In this document: positions 41,469 through 49,999 of the stretch, in pieces
Layout: each line of letters begins with the position of its first letter
How positions within the stretch are numbered: position 1 is the stretch's first letter
Assembly: GCA_947644595.1 (NCBI GenBank)
Contig: CANSAE010000001.1
Coordinates: forward strand, 1-64,000
DNA: 64,000 nt
Direction of reading: 5' to 3'
DNA from: an uncultured Clostridia bacterium
GTDB lineage: Bacteria; Bacillota; Clostridia; Oscillospirales; Oscillospiraceae
Notes under the pieces: generated by a model
Database searches by the model: none
The model's input: only the letters and a program-made list of their open reading frames with translations
Told to the model about the DNA's origin: nothing
Made by a program: the position numbers and the translations under genes

Positions 41469-43208
41469 ATGGAGAATGGTAAACTTTTAAATATGATGTT
41501 GGATGACCGGTACCAGATGCTGGAAGTGATCGGCATCGGCGGTATGGCAGTGATCTATAAGGCCTTGGATACAAGACTCAACCGCTATGTGGCGGTGAAG
41601 GTGCTGCGGGACGAAGTAGCACAGGATCCAGAGCTTCATGCGGACTTTACCAATGAGTCCCAGGCCATTGCCAAGCTATCCCATCCCAATATTGTGGCGG
41701 TATATGACGTGAGCAGTTCCCCTATGGCGGATTATATCGTGATGGAACTGATCGAGGGGATCACGCTCAAGCAGTATATCCAGCGGCGCGGCGCTTTGAG
41801 CTGGAAGGAATCTCTGCATTTTTCCGCCCAGATCGCAAGAGCTTTGTCCCATGCTCACAGTAAGGGGATCATCCACCGGGACATCAAGCCCCAAAATGTG
41901 ATGATTTTGAAGGACGCCAACATTAAGGTGGCAGATTTCGGTATTGCATCTCTGGAAAACAGAAAGCGGGAAGCGGAAGGACAGGCTGTAGGCTCTGTAC
42001 ACTATATTGCCCCGGAACAGGCGAAGGGCTATCCTGCGGATGCCCGCAGTGATGTGTATTCTCTCGGCGTGGTAATGTACGAGATGCTCACTGGTGTATT
42101 GCCCTATGACGGTGATACACCCCAGGAAGTAGCCATCAAGCATATTGCCGGGGAATGTCCCCCCCCTAAGGAACTCAAGCCGGATATTCCGGAAGAATTG
42201 GAACGTATTACGCTGAAGGCCATGAGCGCTGATATTGATAAGCGGTATAATTCTGCTGTAGATCTGATGCGGGATCTGGAGGCTTTCCGGCAGAAGATGC
42301 TGGCCATTGAAACTATTTTTCAGGATGACACCTCCAATTTTCGGGCAATCACCCCCAACGATGTGGAGGAAGAGAAGTACAAGCGCCGCAGGGAACGTTC
42401 CAGAAGAGTCAGTATTCTGTCCGGTGTGTGCGGTGTGCTGTTGGTCATCATTGCGCTGTTTATTTTCTTGTGGAATTTCTGGATCGCAGACCTGTTCAAA
42501 GACGCGGAACGCGTGATTGTGGATGACTTCGTAGGCCAGGACTATAAGGTGGTCCAGTCAGAATATGCGGACCGCTATAAATTTACGGTGACCGTGGACA
42601 ATAATTCCCTGGAGGTACCGGAAGGTCAGATCATCAGACAGGCACCGGAAGCGGGAAAAAGTCTGGTAGCGGACAATGGCAAGATCAACATGGAACTCTT
42701 CATCAGCGTGGGGGGCATGACACAGCAGATCCCGGATGTATCTACGATGAAATATCAGGAAGCAAAGCTGACCTTGAGCCAGATGGGCTTTGAAGTGGAA
42801 GTTGTGCCGGAAGCCTCCAATGAAGTGACGGCGGAGTATGTCATCCGTACCAACCCGGCTGCGGGAGAGAGCCTTGCCACGGGGTCTACGGTGTATATTA
42901 CCTACAGCTCTGGTCCGGAAGTGAAAACCGTTTCCATGAAAAACCTGATCGGCATGACAGAGGCGCAAGCCCGTTCGGCGATTTCTTCCATGAAGCTGTC
43001 TTATGGTCCACCCAGTTATGTGTTCAACGAGGAATGGGATGAAGGCCTGGTGGTTTGGCAGAATATCAGCGTGGGCGATAACGTGGAAGAGGGAACGAAA
43101 GTATATTTGCAGATTTCCAAGGGCTCCAATGAGCCGGAAGAAACGCCGTCTCCGGAGCCGACGCAGACGCCTGTGCCGGACCCGACACCTACTCCTCAGG
43201 AAGGATGA
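41469..43208 (+). CDS. prkC: PASTA-domain Ser/Thr kinase PrkC
   Basis: 579 residues. Kinase domain about 15-275: glycine loop IGIGGMAVIYKAL, K44 in VAVKVLRDE, HRDIKPQN at 136-143, DFG at 156-158. One membrane helix at about 314-338, then three PASTA repeats (about 345-550) and a Pro/Thr/Glu tail (EPTQTPVPDPTPTPQ). PASTA repeats bind muropeptides and lipid II, linking cell-wall state to growth and spore germination. Start ATG 41469 is chosen because GGAGG is 6 bases upstream; the earlier frame start at 41433 has none. Confidence 0.95.
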   Translation: MENGKLLNMMLDDRYQMLEVIGIGGMAVIYKALDTRLNRYVAVKVLRDEVAQDPELHADFTNESQAIAKLSHPNIVAVYDVSSSPMADYIVMELIEGITLKQYIQRRGALSWKESLHFSAQIARALSHAHSKGIIHRDIKPQNVMILKDANIKVADFGIASLENRKREAEGQAVGSVHYIAPEQAKGYPADARSDVYSLGVVMYEMLTGVLPYDGDTPQEVAIKHIAGECPPPKELKPDIPEELERITLKAMSADIDKRYNSAVDLMRDLEAFRQKMLAIETIFQDDTSNFRAITPNDVEEEKYKRRRERSRRVSILSGVCGVLLVIIALFIFLWNFWIADLFKDAERVIVDDFVGQDYKVVQSEYADRYKFTVTVDNNSLEVPEGQIIRQAPEAGKSLVADNGKINMELFISVGGMTQQIPDVSTMKYQEAKLTLSQMGFEVEVVPEASNEVTAEYVIRTNPAAGESLATGSTVYITYSSGPEVKTVSMKNLIGMTEAQARSAISSMKLSYGPPSYVFNEEWDEGLVVWQNISVGDNVEEGTKVYLQISKGSNEPEETPSPEPTQTPVPDPTPTPQEG

Positions 43209-43211
43209 CCC

Positions 43212-44090
43212 ATGCCAGAAGGATTGATCATAAAAGCCTTGAGCGGCTTTTATTATGTGCGGTGTGATAGTACCGTTACGGAATGCAAGGGAAGCGGGAA
43301 ATTGCGCCATAAGGGACATTCTCCCCTGGTGGGAGACCGTGTAGAGTTTCATATTGATTCCACAGGGAAAGGCCGGATTGAGCAGGTCCTGCCTAGGAAA
43401 AATGCGTTTGTCCGTCCAGCCGTGGCCAATATCGATGCGCTGATTTGTATGACCTCTGACGCTATCCCGGTGACGGACACCTACTTGGTGGATCGACTGT
43501 CTGTCACTGCTGTGCATAACCACTGCGAGGTGATCATTTGTGTCAATAAAGTGGATGAACGGCGAACAGACCGGATTCCGGAGATTTATAGGAATACGGG
43601 CTTCCCGGTCATTTGTACCAGTGCCGAAACGGGAGAAGGTGCAAAAGAACTGCGCACCGCAGTCTCAGGAAAGATTTGTGCGTTTACCGGGGATTCCGGT
43701 GTCGGGAAGAGCAGTATACTCAACGTGCTGAACCCTCAATTTTCTCTGAGAGTTGGGTCGGTAAGTGAGAAGCTGGGGCGCGGACGGCATACTACCCGCC
43801 ACGTAGAACTGTTTGATTTGGGTCATGGAACCTATCTGATTGATACACCGGGGTTTGCCAGCTTTGATATGGAAGCGGCAGAGCCGATTCTCTGCGGCGA
43901 CCTGCAGTATGATTTCCCGGAATTTGCTCCGTATCTGGGGGAGTGCCGGTTCAACGACTGTGCTCACCTGAAAGAACCGGGCTGTGCCGTGTGCCGTGCT
44001 TTGGAATCCGGGAAGATACATCCCAAACGCTACCGATCCTATCAAATGATGTATGAGGATGCGTCCAAGTATAAAGAATGGGAACTCTGA
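43212..44090 (+). CDS. rsgA: Ribosome small subunit-dependent GTPase RsgA
   Basis: 292 residues with the circularly permuted GTPase order: an OB fold first, then IICVNKVDE (G4), TSAETGEGAKEL (G5), FTGDSGVGKSSILNVL (G1), LIDTPGFASF (G3), and the zinc knuckle CRFNDCAHLKEPGCAV. It helps mature the 30S subunit. As in Bacillus it follows stp-prkC; the usual next genes rpe and thiN are missing here and spoVM comes soon after. Confidence 0.96.
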   Translation: MPEGLIIKALSGFYYVRCDSTVTECKGSGKLRHKGHSPLVGDRVEFHIDSTGKGRIEQVLPRKNAFVRPAVANIDALICMTSDAIPVTDTYLVDRLSVTAVHNHCEVIICVNKVDERRTDRIPEIYRNTGFPVICTSAETGEGAKELRTAVSGKICAFTGDSGVGKSSILNVLNPQFSLRVGSVSEKLGRGRHTTRHVELFDLGHGTYLIDTPGFASFDMEAAEPILCGDLQYDFPEFAPYLGECRFNDCAHLKEPGCAVCRALESGKIHPKRYRSYQMMYEDASKYKEWEL

Positions 44091-44094
44091 ACGA

Positions 44095-44142
44095 AAAATT
44101 GTGCCGCCTTGGAAAAATTTTTCCGGGGTGGCACGATTTTAT
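44095..44142 (+). terminator. Terminator of the priA-rsgA operon
   Basis: The arms at 44095-44110 and 44127-44141 pair through GTGCC/GGCAC with wobbles, with an inner GGAAAAATTTTTCC stem, and end in GATTTTATTG. It lies 5 bases after the rsgA stop. Confidence 0.75.
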
Positions 44143-44222
44143 TGTCCTATGCGTATCATGAATTGAATACGTTTAAGGTGATGGGTAATATCTTCATCGC
44201 CCAGTCGGAAGGCGGTTGGTCT

Positions 44223-44384
44223 ATGCGAGGACGGCGTAGCAGAAAGAGCAGAGGCATTGGCCTGCTGGCGATCACCGCAGGCGTAGTCATTTTATTGGCT
44301 ATGGTCCTGCCGGTAGGCTTCTGGTGGTTTGCCTTGGCAGTCCTGCTCATTTCTCTTGGATTTTGGTACAATCATTGCAGATAG
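44223..44384 (+). CDS. Small membrane protein before spoVM
   Basis: 53 residues: a very basic N terminus (MRGRRSRKSRG) followed by one long or two short hydrophobic helices (about 12-30 and 32-47) and a short end. A GGAAGGCGG site lies upstream of ATG 44223; the longer reading frame from 44109 overlaps the terminator and lacks a ribosome-binding site. It ends 12 bases before spoVM and is followed by spoVM's own GGAGG, so they are probably co-transcribed. Family unknown; a role at the spore membrane is inferred only from position. Confidence 0.6.
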   Translation: MRGRRSRKSRGIGLLAITAGVVILLAMVLPVGFWWFALAVLLISLGFWYNHCR

Positions 44385-44396
44385 GAGGAACATATT

Positions 44397-44465
44397 ATGA
44401 AAGTTTGCGTTATCAAGCTCCCGGCGTTCCTGGGGAATTTCATCAGCAGATTTCTGAAAAAATGA
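44397..44465 (+). CDS. spoVM: Stage V sporulation protein M (22 residues)
   Basis: A 22-residue peptide, MKVCVIKLPAFLGNFISRFL plus KK. It aligns without gaps over the first 13 residues with Bacillus SpoVM (MKFYTIKLPKFLGG...), keeping K2, I6-K7-L8-P9, F11-L12-G13. P9 is the residue known to be needed for recognising the curved forespore membrane. A strong AGGAGG lies 9 bases before ATG 44397. The position after stp-prkC-rsgA is where spoVM lies in Bacillus. SpoVM anchors the coat basement protein SpoIVA; the next gene encodes a coat-type protein. It is 4 residues shorter than the Bacillus peptide. Confidence 0.88.
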   Translation: MKVCVIKLPAFLGNFISRFLKK

Positions 44466-44533
44466 GGGAGCAGACATATTGACGCAGGGAACGGAATAGT
44501 CTGTAACAGATTCATACCAATAGGAGGACAGTT

Positions 44534-46039
44534 ATGGACACAACGCTTCAAACCAATACCATAGCGTGCTACAAAAAAGGATACACATCCGTCTGCGCGG
44601 CGGAAGAGACCGGTGAGACCGTCGTTCCGGACCGGATGCCGGATATCGGCATGATTGCCAACACGGGAGCGTGTGTCCTTTTGCGCAGCAAAGAGGCTAC
44701 AGACGGCAATGTTACCATGCAGGGGGAAATCCAGGTCTCCGTATTATACATTCCGGATGGAGAATCAGGCCTGCGGGCCTTGAGCGTGAGCCTGCCCTGC
44801 ACAGCATCTTTTGATTCTCCGGAAATCACACAAGAGTGTATTCCGGTAGGGACCATGCGGGTGTGTGGCGTGGAAGCCAGGCTTTTGAATCCCCGAAAAA
44901 TTCTGGTGAAAGCAGAAGTTGTCACAGAACTGACGTGTTTTATCAGAGGAGAGGCATCCTACTGCAAGGGAGAATCTGGATCTGTCGGCAGTTTAACGCA
45001 GCTTCACTGCACAACGGCAAAATTCTCCACCGTAGCGGCGGTGTGCGAGCGCACCTTCGTTGTAGCGGATGAGTATGCACTTCCGTCCTCTGCGGCAGGT
45101 GGGGAAGTGGTGCGGAAAAACGTGCAGTTCCGGGTGGAAGATGTCAAGACGATTGCCAACAAGCTGATCGTCAAGGGAACCGTGTTGTCCGAAGTGCTGT
45201 ATGCAACGGAAACCGGCATTGAAACTGCCAGCTTTGGTACAGTTTTTTCTCAAATCGTGGAGACAGACAGCGAGGATATTACTCCCGATGCCAGAGTTTC
45301 CCTGATGCCGACGGGGATGTATTATGAGGTCATCTCCGGAGAAAACGGACCCACACTCTCCGTGGAACTGCATGGAGTATGCCAAGTGGCGGTTATGGCG
45401 CAGCATGAGATTGAATTTGTTTCAGATGCGTTCAGCAACCGTTGCGCCTGTGATGTGGAATACAGCCCCATAAATGTTGTTGCGCAAAGCAGAGCCAGCA
45501 CCCAGCGGGAGACTGTACGGGATACCATTCCCTGCAAATCCGCTGTATCCCAAGTGCGCTTTGCCACTTGCACAATGGGGAAGGTAACCGTCAGCGGGGA
45601 TACCGTGAATGTTCGTGTGGATGTGGAGCTTTGTGTGGCCTATGAAAACGGCGTGGATGACTGTGTCAGCCGTCGTATGGAAGTAAATTTCCAAGGAGAC
45701 GGCGAGGCCCCATCTATTCTGTCAGCAGACGTGGTGCGCTGCACGGATGTGTATGCGATTCCGTCGGGAAACGGCGTGGAGATCCGGTTTGCGGTAGAAG
45801 CGGATTTGCGCACGGAAACGGTCTGCGAGTTGGAAACGGTTTGTGCCATCCATTTGGATGAGGAGCATCCCTGTGTTCAGGACCGGCCGTCCCTTACGGT
45901 GGTCCGCGGCGGTGGCTCACTCTGGGAACTGGCAAGGAAATATGGGTCCACAGTCGACCTCATCCGCCAAATCAATGAATTGGAGGACGATACAGTCCCC
46001 CAAGGCAGTGTGCTGTTTGTGCCGAGAGAGCGGTTTTAA
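44534..46039 (+). CDS. DUF3794 (SPOCS) and LysM protein, spore-coat type
   Basis: 501 residues with three DUF3794/SPOCS-like units (about 30-150, 175-290, 320-430), each with a pattern like KILVKAEVVTEL or KLIVKGTVLSEVLY, and a C-terminal LysM domain (about 452-499, LTVVRGGGSLWELARKYGST...). DUF3794-LysM proteins are known in Clostridia spore morphogenesis and LysM binds peptidoglycan. AGGAGG lies 6 bases before ATG 44534. The gene follows spoVM by 68 bases, so it probably acts at the spore surface or cortex. Confidence 0.88.
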   Translation: MDTTLQTNTIACYKKGYTSVCAAEETGETVVPDRMPDIGMIANTGACVLLRSKEATDGNVTMQGEIQVSVLYIPDGESGLRALSVSLPCTASFDSPEITQECIPVGTMRVCGVEARLLNPRKILVKAEVVTELTCFIRGEASYCKGESGSVGSLTQLHCTTAKFSTVAAVCERTFVVADEYALPSSAAGGEVVRKNVQFRVEDVKTIANKLIVKGTVLSEVLYATETGIETASFGTVFSQIVETDSEDITPDARVSLMPTGMYYEVISGENGPTLSVELHGVCQVAVMAQHEIEFVSDAFSNRCACDVEYSPINVVAQSRASTQRETVRDTIPCKSAVSQVRFATCTMGKVTVSGDTVNVRVDVELCVAYENGVDDCVSRRMEVNFQGDGEAPSILSADVVRCTDVYAIPSGNGVEIRFAVEADLRTETVCELETVCAIHLDEEHPCVQDRPSLTVVRGGGSLWELARKYGSTVDLIRQINELEDDTVPQGSVLFVPRERF

Positions 46040-46047
46040 ACGGGATT

Positions 46048-46082
46048 AAAAGCCGTGGATTTGGAAAAATCCACGGCTTTTT
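46048..46082 (+). terminator. Intrinsic terminator
   Basis: AAAAGCCGTGGATTT and AAATCCACGGCTTTTT form a perfect stem ending in T5, 8 bases after the DUF3794/LysM stop. Confidence 0.93.
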
Positions 46083-46094
46083 ACGCTTACCCTC

Positions 46095-46123
46095 TTGCAA
46101 GGCGGACGAGCCTGTGCTACAAT
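46095..46123 (+). promoter_or_regulatory. Promoter of yebC
   Basis: TTGCAA (46095-46100), a 17-base spacer and TACAAT (46118-46123), with AGAGGGG before ATG 46155. Confidence 0.8.
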
Positions 46124-46154
46124 ATTATGGCAAATTTCAGAGAGGGGTAGTGTC

Positions 46155-46895
46155 ATGTCAGGACATTCCAAATGGCATAATATACAAAAAACCAAAGGCG
46201 CGGCGGACGCGAAGCGTGCACAGGCATTTACCAAGATTGCCCGTGAGATCATCGTGGCAGTAAAGCAGGGGGGCTCAGGCGACCCGGCCAATAACTCCGC
46301 GCTGGCCCAGGTCATTGCCAAGGCCAAGGCGGCCAACATGCCTAACGACAATATCAAGCGCACCATCGACAAGGCGCTGGGTGCGGGCAATACGGATAAC
46401 TATGAGTCCATGACCTACGAGGGCTATGGCCCCTGCGGCGTGGCCATCATCGTGGAGACCATGACCGACAACCGTAACCGCACCGCTGGCGATGTGCGGC
46501 ATTATTTTGATAAATACGGCGGAAACATGGGTGCCACTGGCTGTGTATCCTGGTCTTTTGACCGCAAGGGTGTCATTGTCATTGACGATGAGGACGAGGA
46601 GCTGGAAGAGGACGCCGTTATGATGGACGCGCTGGAAGCCGGCGCGGATGACGTGGAAAAGGATGGCCCCGTGTTCGAGGTCACCACCGACCCAGATGCC
46701 TTCCAGCAGGTGTTCGACGCGCTGGAGAAAGCGGGCTATAAGTTCGTGTCCGCCCAGGTGGAGATGGTCCCCCAGACCTACGTCACCGTAGACGGCGAAG
46801 GCGACCGCAAAAACCTGACCAAAATGCTGGAAATGTTCGAGGACAACGACGATGTCCAGAACGTCTGGCACAACTGGGAAAACCCGGACGAGTAA
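46155..46895 (+). CDS. YebC/PmpR-family protein
   Basis: 246 residues: MSGHSKWHNIQKTKGAADAK is the family signature, followed by acidic segments (VIDDEDEELEEDAVMMDALEAGADDVE) and the end KMLEMFEDNDDVQNVWHNW. YebC proteins were annotated as transcription regulators; recent work links some members to relief of ribosome stalling at proline-rich stretches. Start ATG 46155 fits promoter and ribosome-binding site. Monocistronic between two terminators. Confidence 0.95.
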   Translation: MSGHSKWHNIQKTKGAADAKRAQAFTKIAREIIVAVKQGGSGDPANNSALAQVIAKAKAANMPNDNIKRTIDKALGAGNTDNYESMTYEGYGPCGVAIIVETMTDNRNRTAGDVRHYFDKYGGNMGATGCVSWSFDRKGVIVIDDEDEELEEDAVMMDALEAGADDVEKDGPVFEVTTDPDAFQQVFDALEKAGYKFVSAQVEMVPQTYVTVDGEGDRKNLTKMLEMFEDNDDVQNVWHNWENPDE

Positions 46896-46897
46896 GT

Positions 46898-46930
46898 AAA
46901 ACGGACCTACACTATGAGTAGGTCCGTTTT
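46898..46930 (+). terminator. Terminator of yebC
   Basis: AAAACGGACCTAC (46898-46910) pairs with GTAGGTCCGTTTT (46918-46930). Between here and 47099 (about 170 bases) I see no gene or clear signal. Confidence 0.9.
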
Positions 46931-47098
46931 GCTATTTTTGCTGCATTTGCCGCATCGAGAAGCTCAACATGTTTTTGTTTCACAGAATTTGTGCCGCAGG
47001 TACAAAGAAACCCCAATCATTTTTCGCATAGCTTTGCCGGGTAAAAAATACTTCTCACGGGGCGAGTGTGCCTGCAGGGCGCACGAGCGGAGCGTGAT

Positions 47099-47130
47099 TA
47101 AAATTTTTGGGGCATCTTTCGATGCCCCAA
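47099..47130 (-). terminator. Terminator of rnpB
   Basis: On the minus strand TTGGGGCATC-GAAA-GATGCCCCAA is followed by AAATTTT. It lies directly after the 3' end of the RNase P RNA. Confidence 0.85.
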
Positions 47131-47132
47131 AA

Positions 47133-47484
47133 GTGCAAGCGCGTCTGTAAGCCGGGTTCTGTCTTAGACGGTCATCAATCTACGCGCGCCATTGCTAACG
47201 CACTCCAGCCACCTCCTGAGAACGGCCGGGCCGGCCTTGTGTTCTCCCACGGTGTTGCTCCGGATAGAGTTTACAGCGCCCCCATGTTACCATGGGACCG
47301 GGTGCGCTCTTACCGCACCTTTCCACCCTTACTGCCGGCAGCCGCCGGCAGCGGTTTATTTCTGTTGCACTTGTCCGAGGGTCACCCCTGGCGGGTGTTA
47401 CCCGTTATCCTTGCCCTATGGAGCCCGGACTTTCCTCACGCACAGGCTTTCGCCTTATGCCCGCGACCATCCGGCGCACTTGCC
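47133..47484 (-). ncRNA. rnpB: RNase P RNA, bacterial class A
   Basis: The minus strand has the conserved 5' region GAGGAAAGTCCGGGCTCCAT (J3/4 and P4 side) and the 3' region GACAGAACCCGGCTTACAG with its CCGGC/TTACAG end, where the GGUU-type CCA contact is expected. The P1 helix pairs GCAAGTGCG near 47483 with CGCGCTTGC near 47136. The length of about 350 bases is normal for type A. It processes the 5' ends of tRNA precursors such as those at the left end of the window. The promoter lies at 47518-47490. Confidence 0.95.
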
Positions 47485-47489
47485 GAATC

Positions 47490-47518
47490 ATTCTACACAC
47501 TTTTGCCCGAATAGTCAA
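47490..47518 (-). promoter_or_regulatory. Promoter of rnpB
   Basis: Minus strand: TTGACT (47518-47513), 17 bases, TAGAAT (47495-47490). The predicted start falls at the first base of helix P1. Confidence 0.85.
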
Positions 47519-47525
47519 CAAATAG

Positions 47526-47554
47526 TTGTAATTTTCCGGCTGACAGGATATAAT
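47526..47554 (+). promoter_or_regulatory. Promoter of murD
   Basis: TTGTAA (47526-47531), a 17-base spacer and TATAAT (47549-47554). It is divergent from the rnpB promoter, with -35 boxes 7 bases apart. Confidence 0.8.
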
Positions 47555-47577
47555 AAAGTGTTGCGAGGTGACAAATT

Positions 47578-48966
47578 ATGGAATTTCATGAATATATCGA
47601 GAGCCTGAAAAATAAGCGCATTTGTGTGATTGGTGCCGGCGTGAGCAATCTGCCTTTAATTGAAGCACTTTGCTGTGCCGGACACGACGTGACGGTGTGC
47701 GACAAGCGTACCCAAGTGGAAATGGGCGAGCAGGGAGAGACCCTTGTGCATCAAGGTGCGAAGCTGCATCTCGGCACTGCCTATTTGGAAGGCCTGGACG
47801 GATTTGACCTGATTTTCCGTACCCCCGGTCTGCTGCCGCTGAACCCGTTTTTGAAACGGGCATCTGATAAAGGCGTGGAGATCACCAGCGAGATGGAAGT
47901 GTTCTTCAAGCTTTGTCCCTGCAAGACCATTGCCATTACCGGATCTGACGGAAAGACAACGACCAGCACCGTGATTGCGGAACTGCTGAGAGCAGCCGAC
48001 AAAACCGTTCACTTGGGCGGCAACATCGGACATCCGCTGCTATGTGATGTTCCACAAATGACGAAAGATGACATCTGCGTTTTGGAGTTGTCTTCCTTCC
48101 AACTGCACAGCATGTACTGTAAGCCGGATGTGGCGGTCATCACCAATGTGTCGCCAAACCATCTGGATGTGCACCCGGACTATGAAGATTACCAAAACGC
48201 GAAGAAATCTGTCTATCTCCATCAGGACGGGGCCTGCCGGCTGGTGGTGAACGCGGATAACGATATTACAAATGCCTTTGGCAGCGAAGCGCCCTCTGAA
48301 GTCTACCGTTTTTCGCGCAAAGGGCCCGTGACCCGCGGAGCATTTTATGAAAACGGGAAAATATGGTTTACAGACGGCAGTGCGGCCCGCGAAGTGATTG
48401 CCATTGACGAGATCAAGATTCCCGGCATGCACAACGTGGAAAATTATATGGCGGCGCTGTGTGCTGTGAGCGGCATGGTGGATGACGAAACCTTCCGCGG
48501 TGTGGCCCGGACCTTTGTCGGGGTGGCGCATCGCTTGGAACTGATCCGGGAGCTCCACGGAGTGAAATACATCAACGACTCCATCGCGTCCAGCCCAACA
48601 AGAGCGATTGCCGGGCTGCGGTCGTTCAAGCCCACGGATCGCCTGATTCTCATTGTGGGCGGCCACGACAAGCACGTGCCCTTCGACGAGTTGGGCGAGG
48701 AGATCTGCCAGCGGTGCAAGGCTCTGTTCATCTGCGGCGAGACCGCGGATGCGATTTCCGCCGCCGTTCGGAATTCCCAGTACTATACTCCGGATTTTCA
48801 CATGTTTGTTAACGCAGACTGGCGGGAAAACGTCTTGGAGGCCAGCCGCTTTGCGGAAGCGGGGGACACGGTGCTGTTAAGTCCCGCCTGTTCCTCCTTC
48901 GACTTTTTTAAGAACTTTGCCCAGCGGGGCGATTTGTTCCGTGAGATTGTAATGGGGTTGACATAA
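47578..48966 (+). CDS. murD: UDP-N-acetylmuramoylalanine--D-glutamate ligase
   Basis: 462 residues; adds D-Glu to UDP-MurNAc-L-Ala in peptidoglycan synthesis. An N-terminal Rossmann domain (RICVIGAGVSNLP) binds UDP. The ATP loop ITGSDGKTTTSTVIAELL (120-137), VLELSSFQLHSM, NVSPNHLDVHPDYEDY and HRLELIRELHGVKYINDSIA complete the Mur ligase pattern. It stands alone rather than in a dcw cluster and is followed by peptidase genes. GCGAGGTGA precedes ATG 47578. Confidence 0.95.
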   Translation: MEFHEYIESLKNKRICVIGAGVSNLPLIEALCCAGHDVTVCDKRTQVEMGEQGETLVHQGAKLHLGTAYLEGLDGFDLIFRTPGLLPLNPFLKRASDKGVEITSEMEVFFKLCPCKTIAITGSDGKTTTSTVIAELLRAADKTVHLGGNIGHPLLCDVPQMTKDDICVLELSSFQLHSMYCKPDVAVITNVSPNHLDVHPDYEDYQNAKKSVYLHQDGACRLVVNADNDITNAFGSEAPSEVYRFSRKGPVTRGAFYENGKIWFTDGSAAREVIAIDEIKIPGMHNVENYMAALCAVSGMVDDETFRGVARTFVGVAHRLELIRELHGVKYINDSIASSPTRAIAGLRSFKPTDRLILIVGGHDKHVPFDELGEEICQRCKALFICGETADAISAAVRNSQYYTPDFHMFVNADWRENVLEASRFAEAGDTVLLSPACSSFDFFKNFAQRGDLFREIVMGLT

Positions 48967-48967
48967 T

Positions 48968-49999
48968 ATGAAGGCACAAACGAGACTGGAGACGCTGTCC
49001 GCATTGAGCGGCCCCTCCGGCAGTGAAGACAGCGTCCGGGCATTTTTGATAGAACAGCTCAAGCCTTTGTGCGACGAAGTGCGCACCGACGCCATGGGCA
49101 ATCTCGTCGCCCTGCGGTGCGGTACGGCGCCCAAGAGGTACAAACTTCTGCTGGATGCACACATGGACGAAGTGGGATTTATTGTGACTGGTATTGAAAA
49201 CGGATTTCTGCGTTTTGCTCCCTTGGGCGGAATTGATGCCCGGGTCCTGCCCGCGACAAGGGTGCGGGTACTGACAGGGGAACCTCTGTTCGGCGTTATT
49301 GACACCATGCCGCCCCACGCGCTGAAAGCCGAGGACATGGAACAGGCGGTCCCCATGGATGATTTGGTCATCGACATCGGCATGACGCAAGAAGAAGCAG
49401 AGGCCAATGTTCCGCTGGGCGCTGTGGCAGTGTACGATACCCGGCTGATTCGGTTGCAAAACGGCAGACTTGCCGGAAAATGCTTTGATGACCGGGCCTG
49501 TGTGGAAATTATCCTTCAAACCTTGGAAGCGGTTCAAAATGACGCGTCGGATGTAGACATTTACTGCATGTTCAGTACCCAGGAGGAATTGGGGATGCGC
49601 GGTGCGTCTGCTGGTGTATACGGCATTGAGCCGGATATGGCGCTGGTGCTGGATGTGACCCACGCTAAAACCCCGGATGCCCAAAGCATTGACCTGATGG
49701 ATCTTAGCGGCGGCCCGGCCATCGGTGTGGGACCAAACATGACCCGAAGAATCAGCGATGCGCTGATTCAAATTGCTAAAGAGGAAAATATCCCCTACCA
49801 ACTGGAAGTCATGTCCGGAAGCAGCGGCACCAATGCGTGGCCGATTCAAATTGCCCGGGGCGGTGTGGCGACTGGGATGCTGTCGCTCCCGCTGCGGTAT
49901 ATGCATACACCGGGCGAGGTCATCGACCTTGTGGACGTGGATGCCACGGTCCGATTGGCGACTGCTTTCGTGCGGAAACTCGGGGAGGTGTGGGCATGA
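48968..49999 (+). CDS. M42-family metallo-aminopeptidase (first copy)
   Basis: 343 residues. Metal ligands lie in LLDAHMDEVGFIV, KCFDDRACVEI, STQEELGMRGA, VLDVTHAKTPD and RYMHTPGEVID. The family are dodecameric zinc or cobalt aminopeptidases (glutamyl aminopeptidase / deblocking type) that trim peptides in the cytoplasm. It starts 1 base after the murD stop and overlaps the second copy by 4 bases. Confidence 0.92.
   Translation: MKAQTRLETLSALSGPSGSEDSVRAFLIEQLKPLCDEVRTDAMGNLVALRCGTAPKRYKLLLDAHMDEVGFIVTGIENGFLRFAPLGGIDARVLPATRVRVLTGEPLFGVIDTMPPHALKAEDMEQAVPMDDLVIDIGMTQEEAEANVPLGAVAVYDTRLIRLQNGRLAGKCFDDRACVEIILQTLEAVQNDASDVDIYCMFSTQEELGMRGASAGVYGIEPDMALVLDVTHAKTPDAQSIDLMDLSGGPAIGVGPNMTRRISDALIQIAKEENIPYQLEVMSGSSGTNAWPIQIARGGVATGMLSLPLRYMHTPGEVIDLVDVDATVRLATAFVRKLGEVWA

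Noticed and set aside
44494..44520. GAATA-14-CATACCAA as a sporulation sigma promoter for the DUF3794/LysM gene
   Set aside because: The predicted start (about 44526) would fall inside the AGGAGG ribosome-binding site, so the mRNA could not be translated normally.
47101..47580. Plus-strand frames of 77-138 residues at 47107-47608
   Set aside because: They lie on the complement of the RNase P RNA gene and its promoter region.
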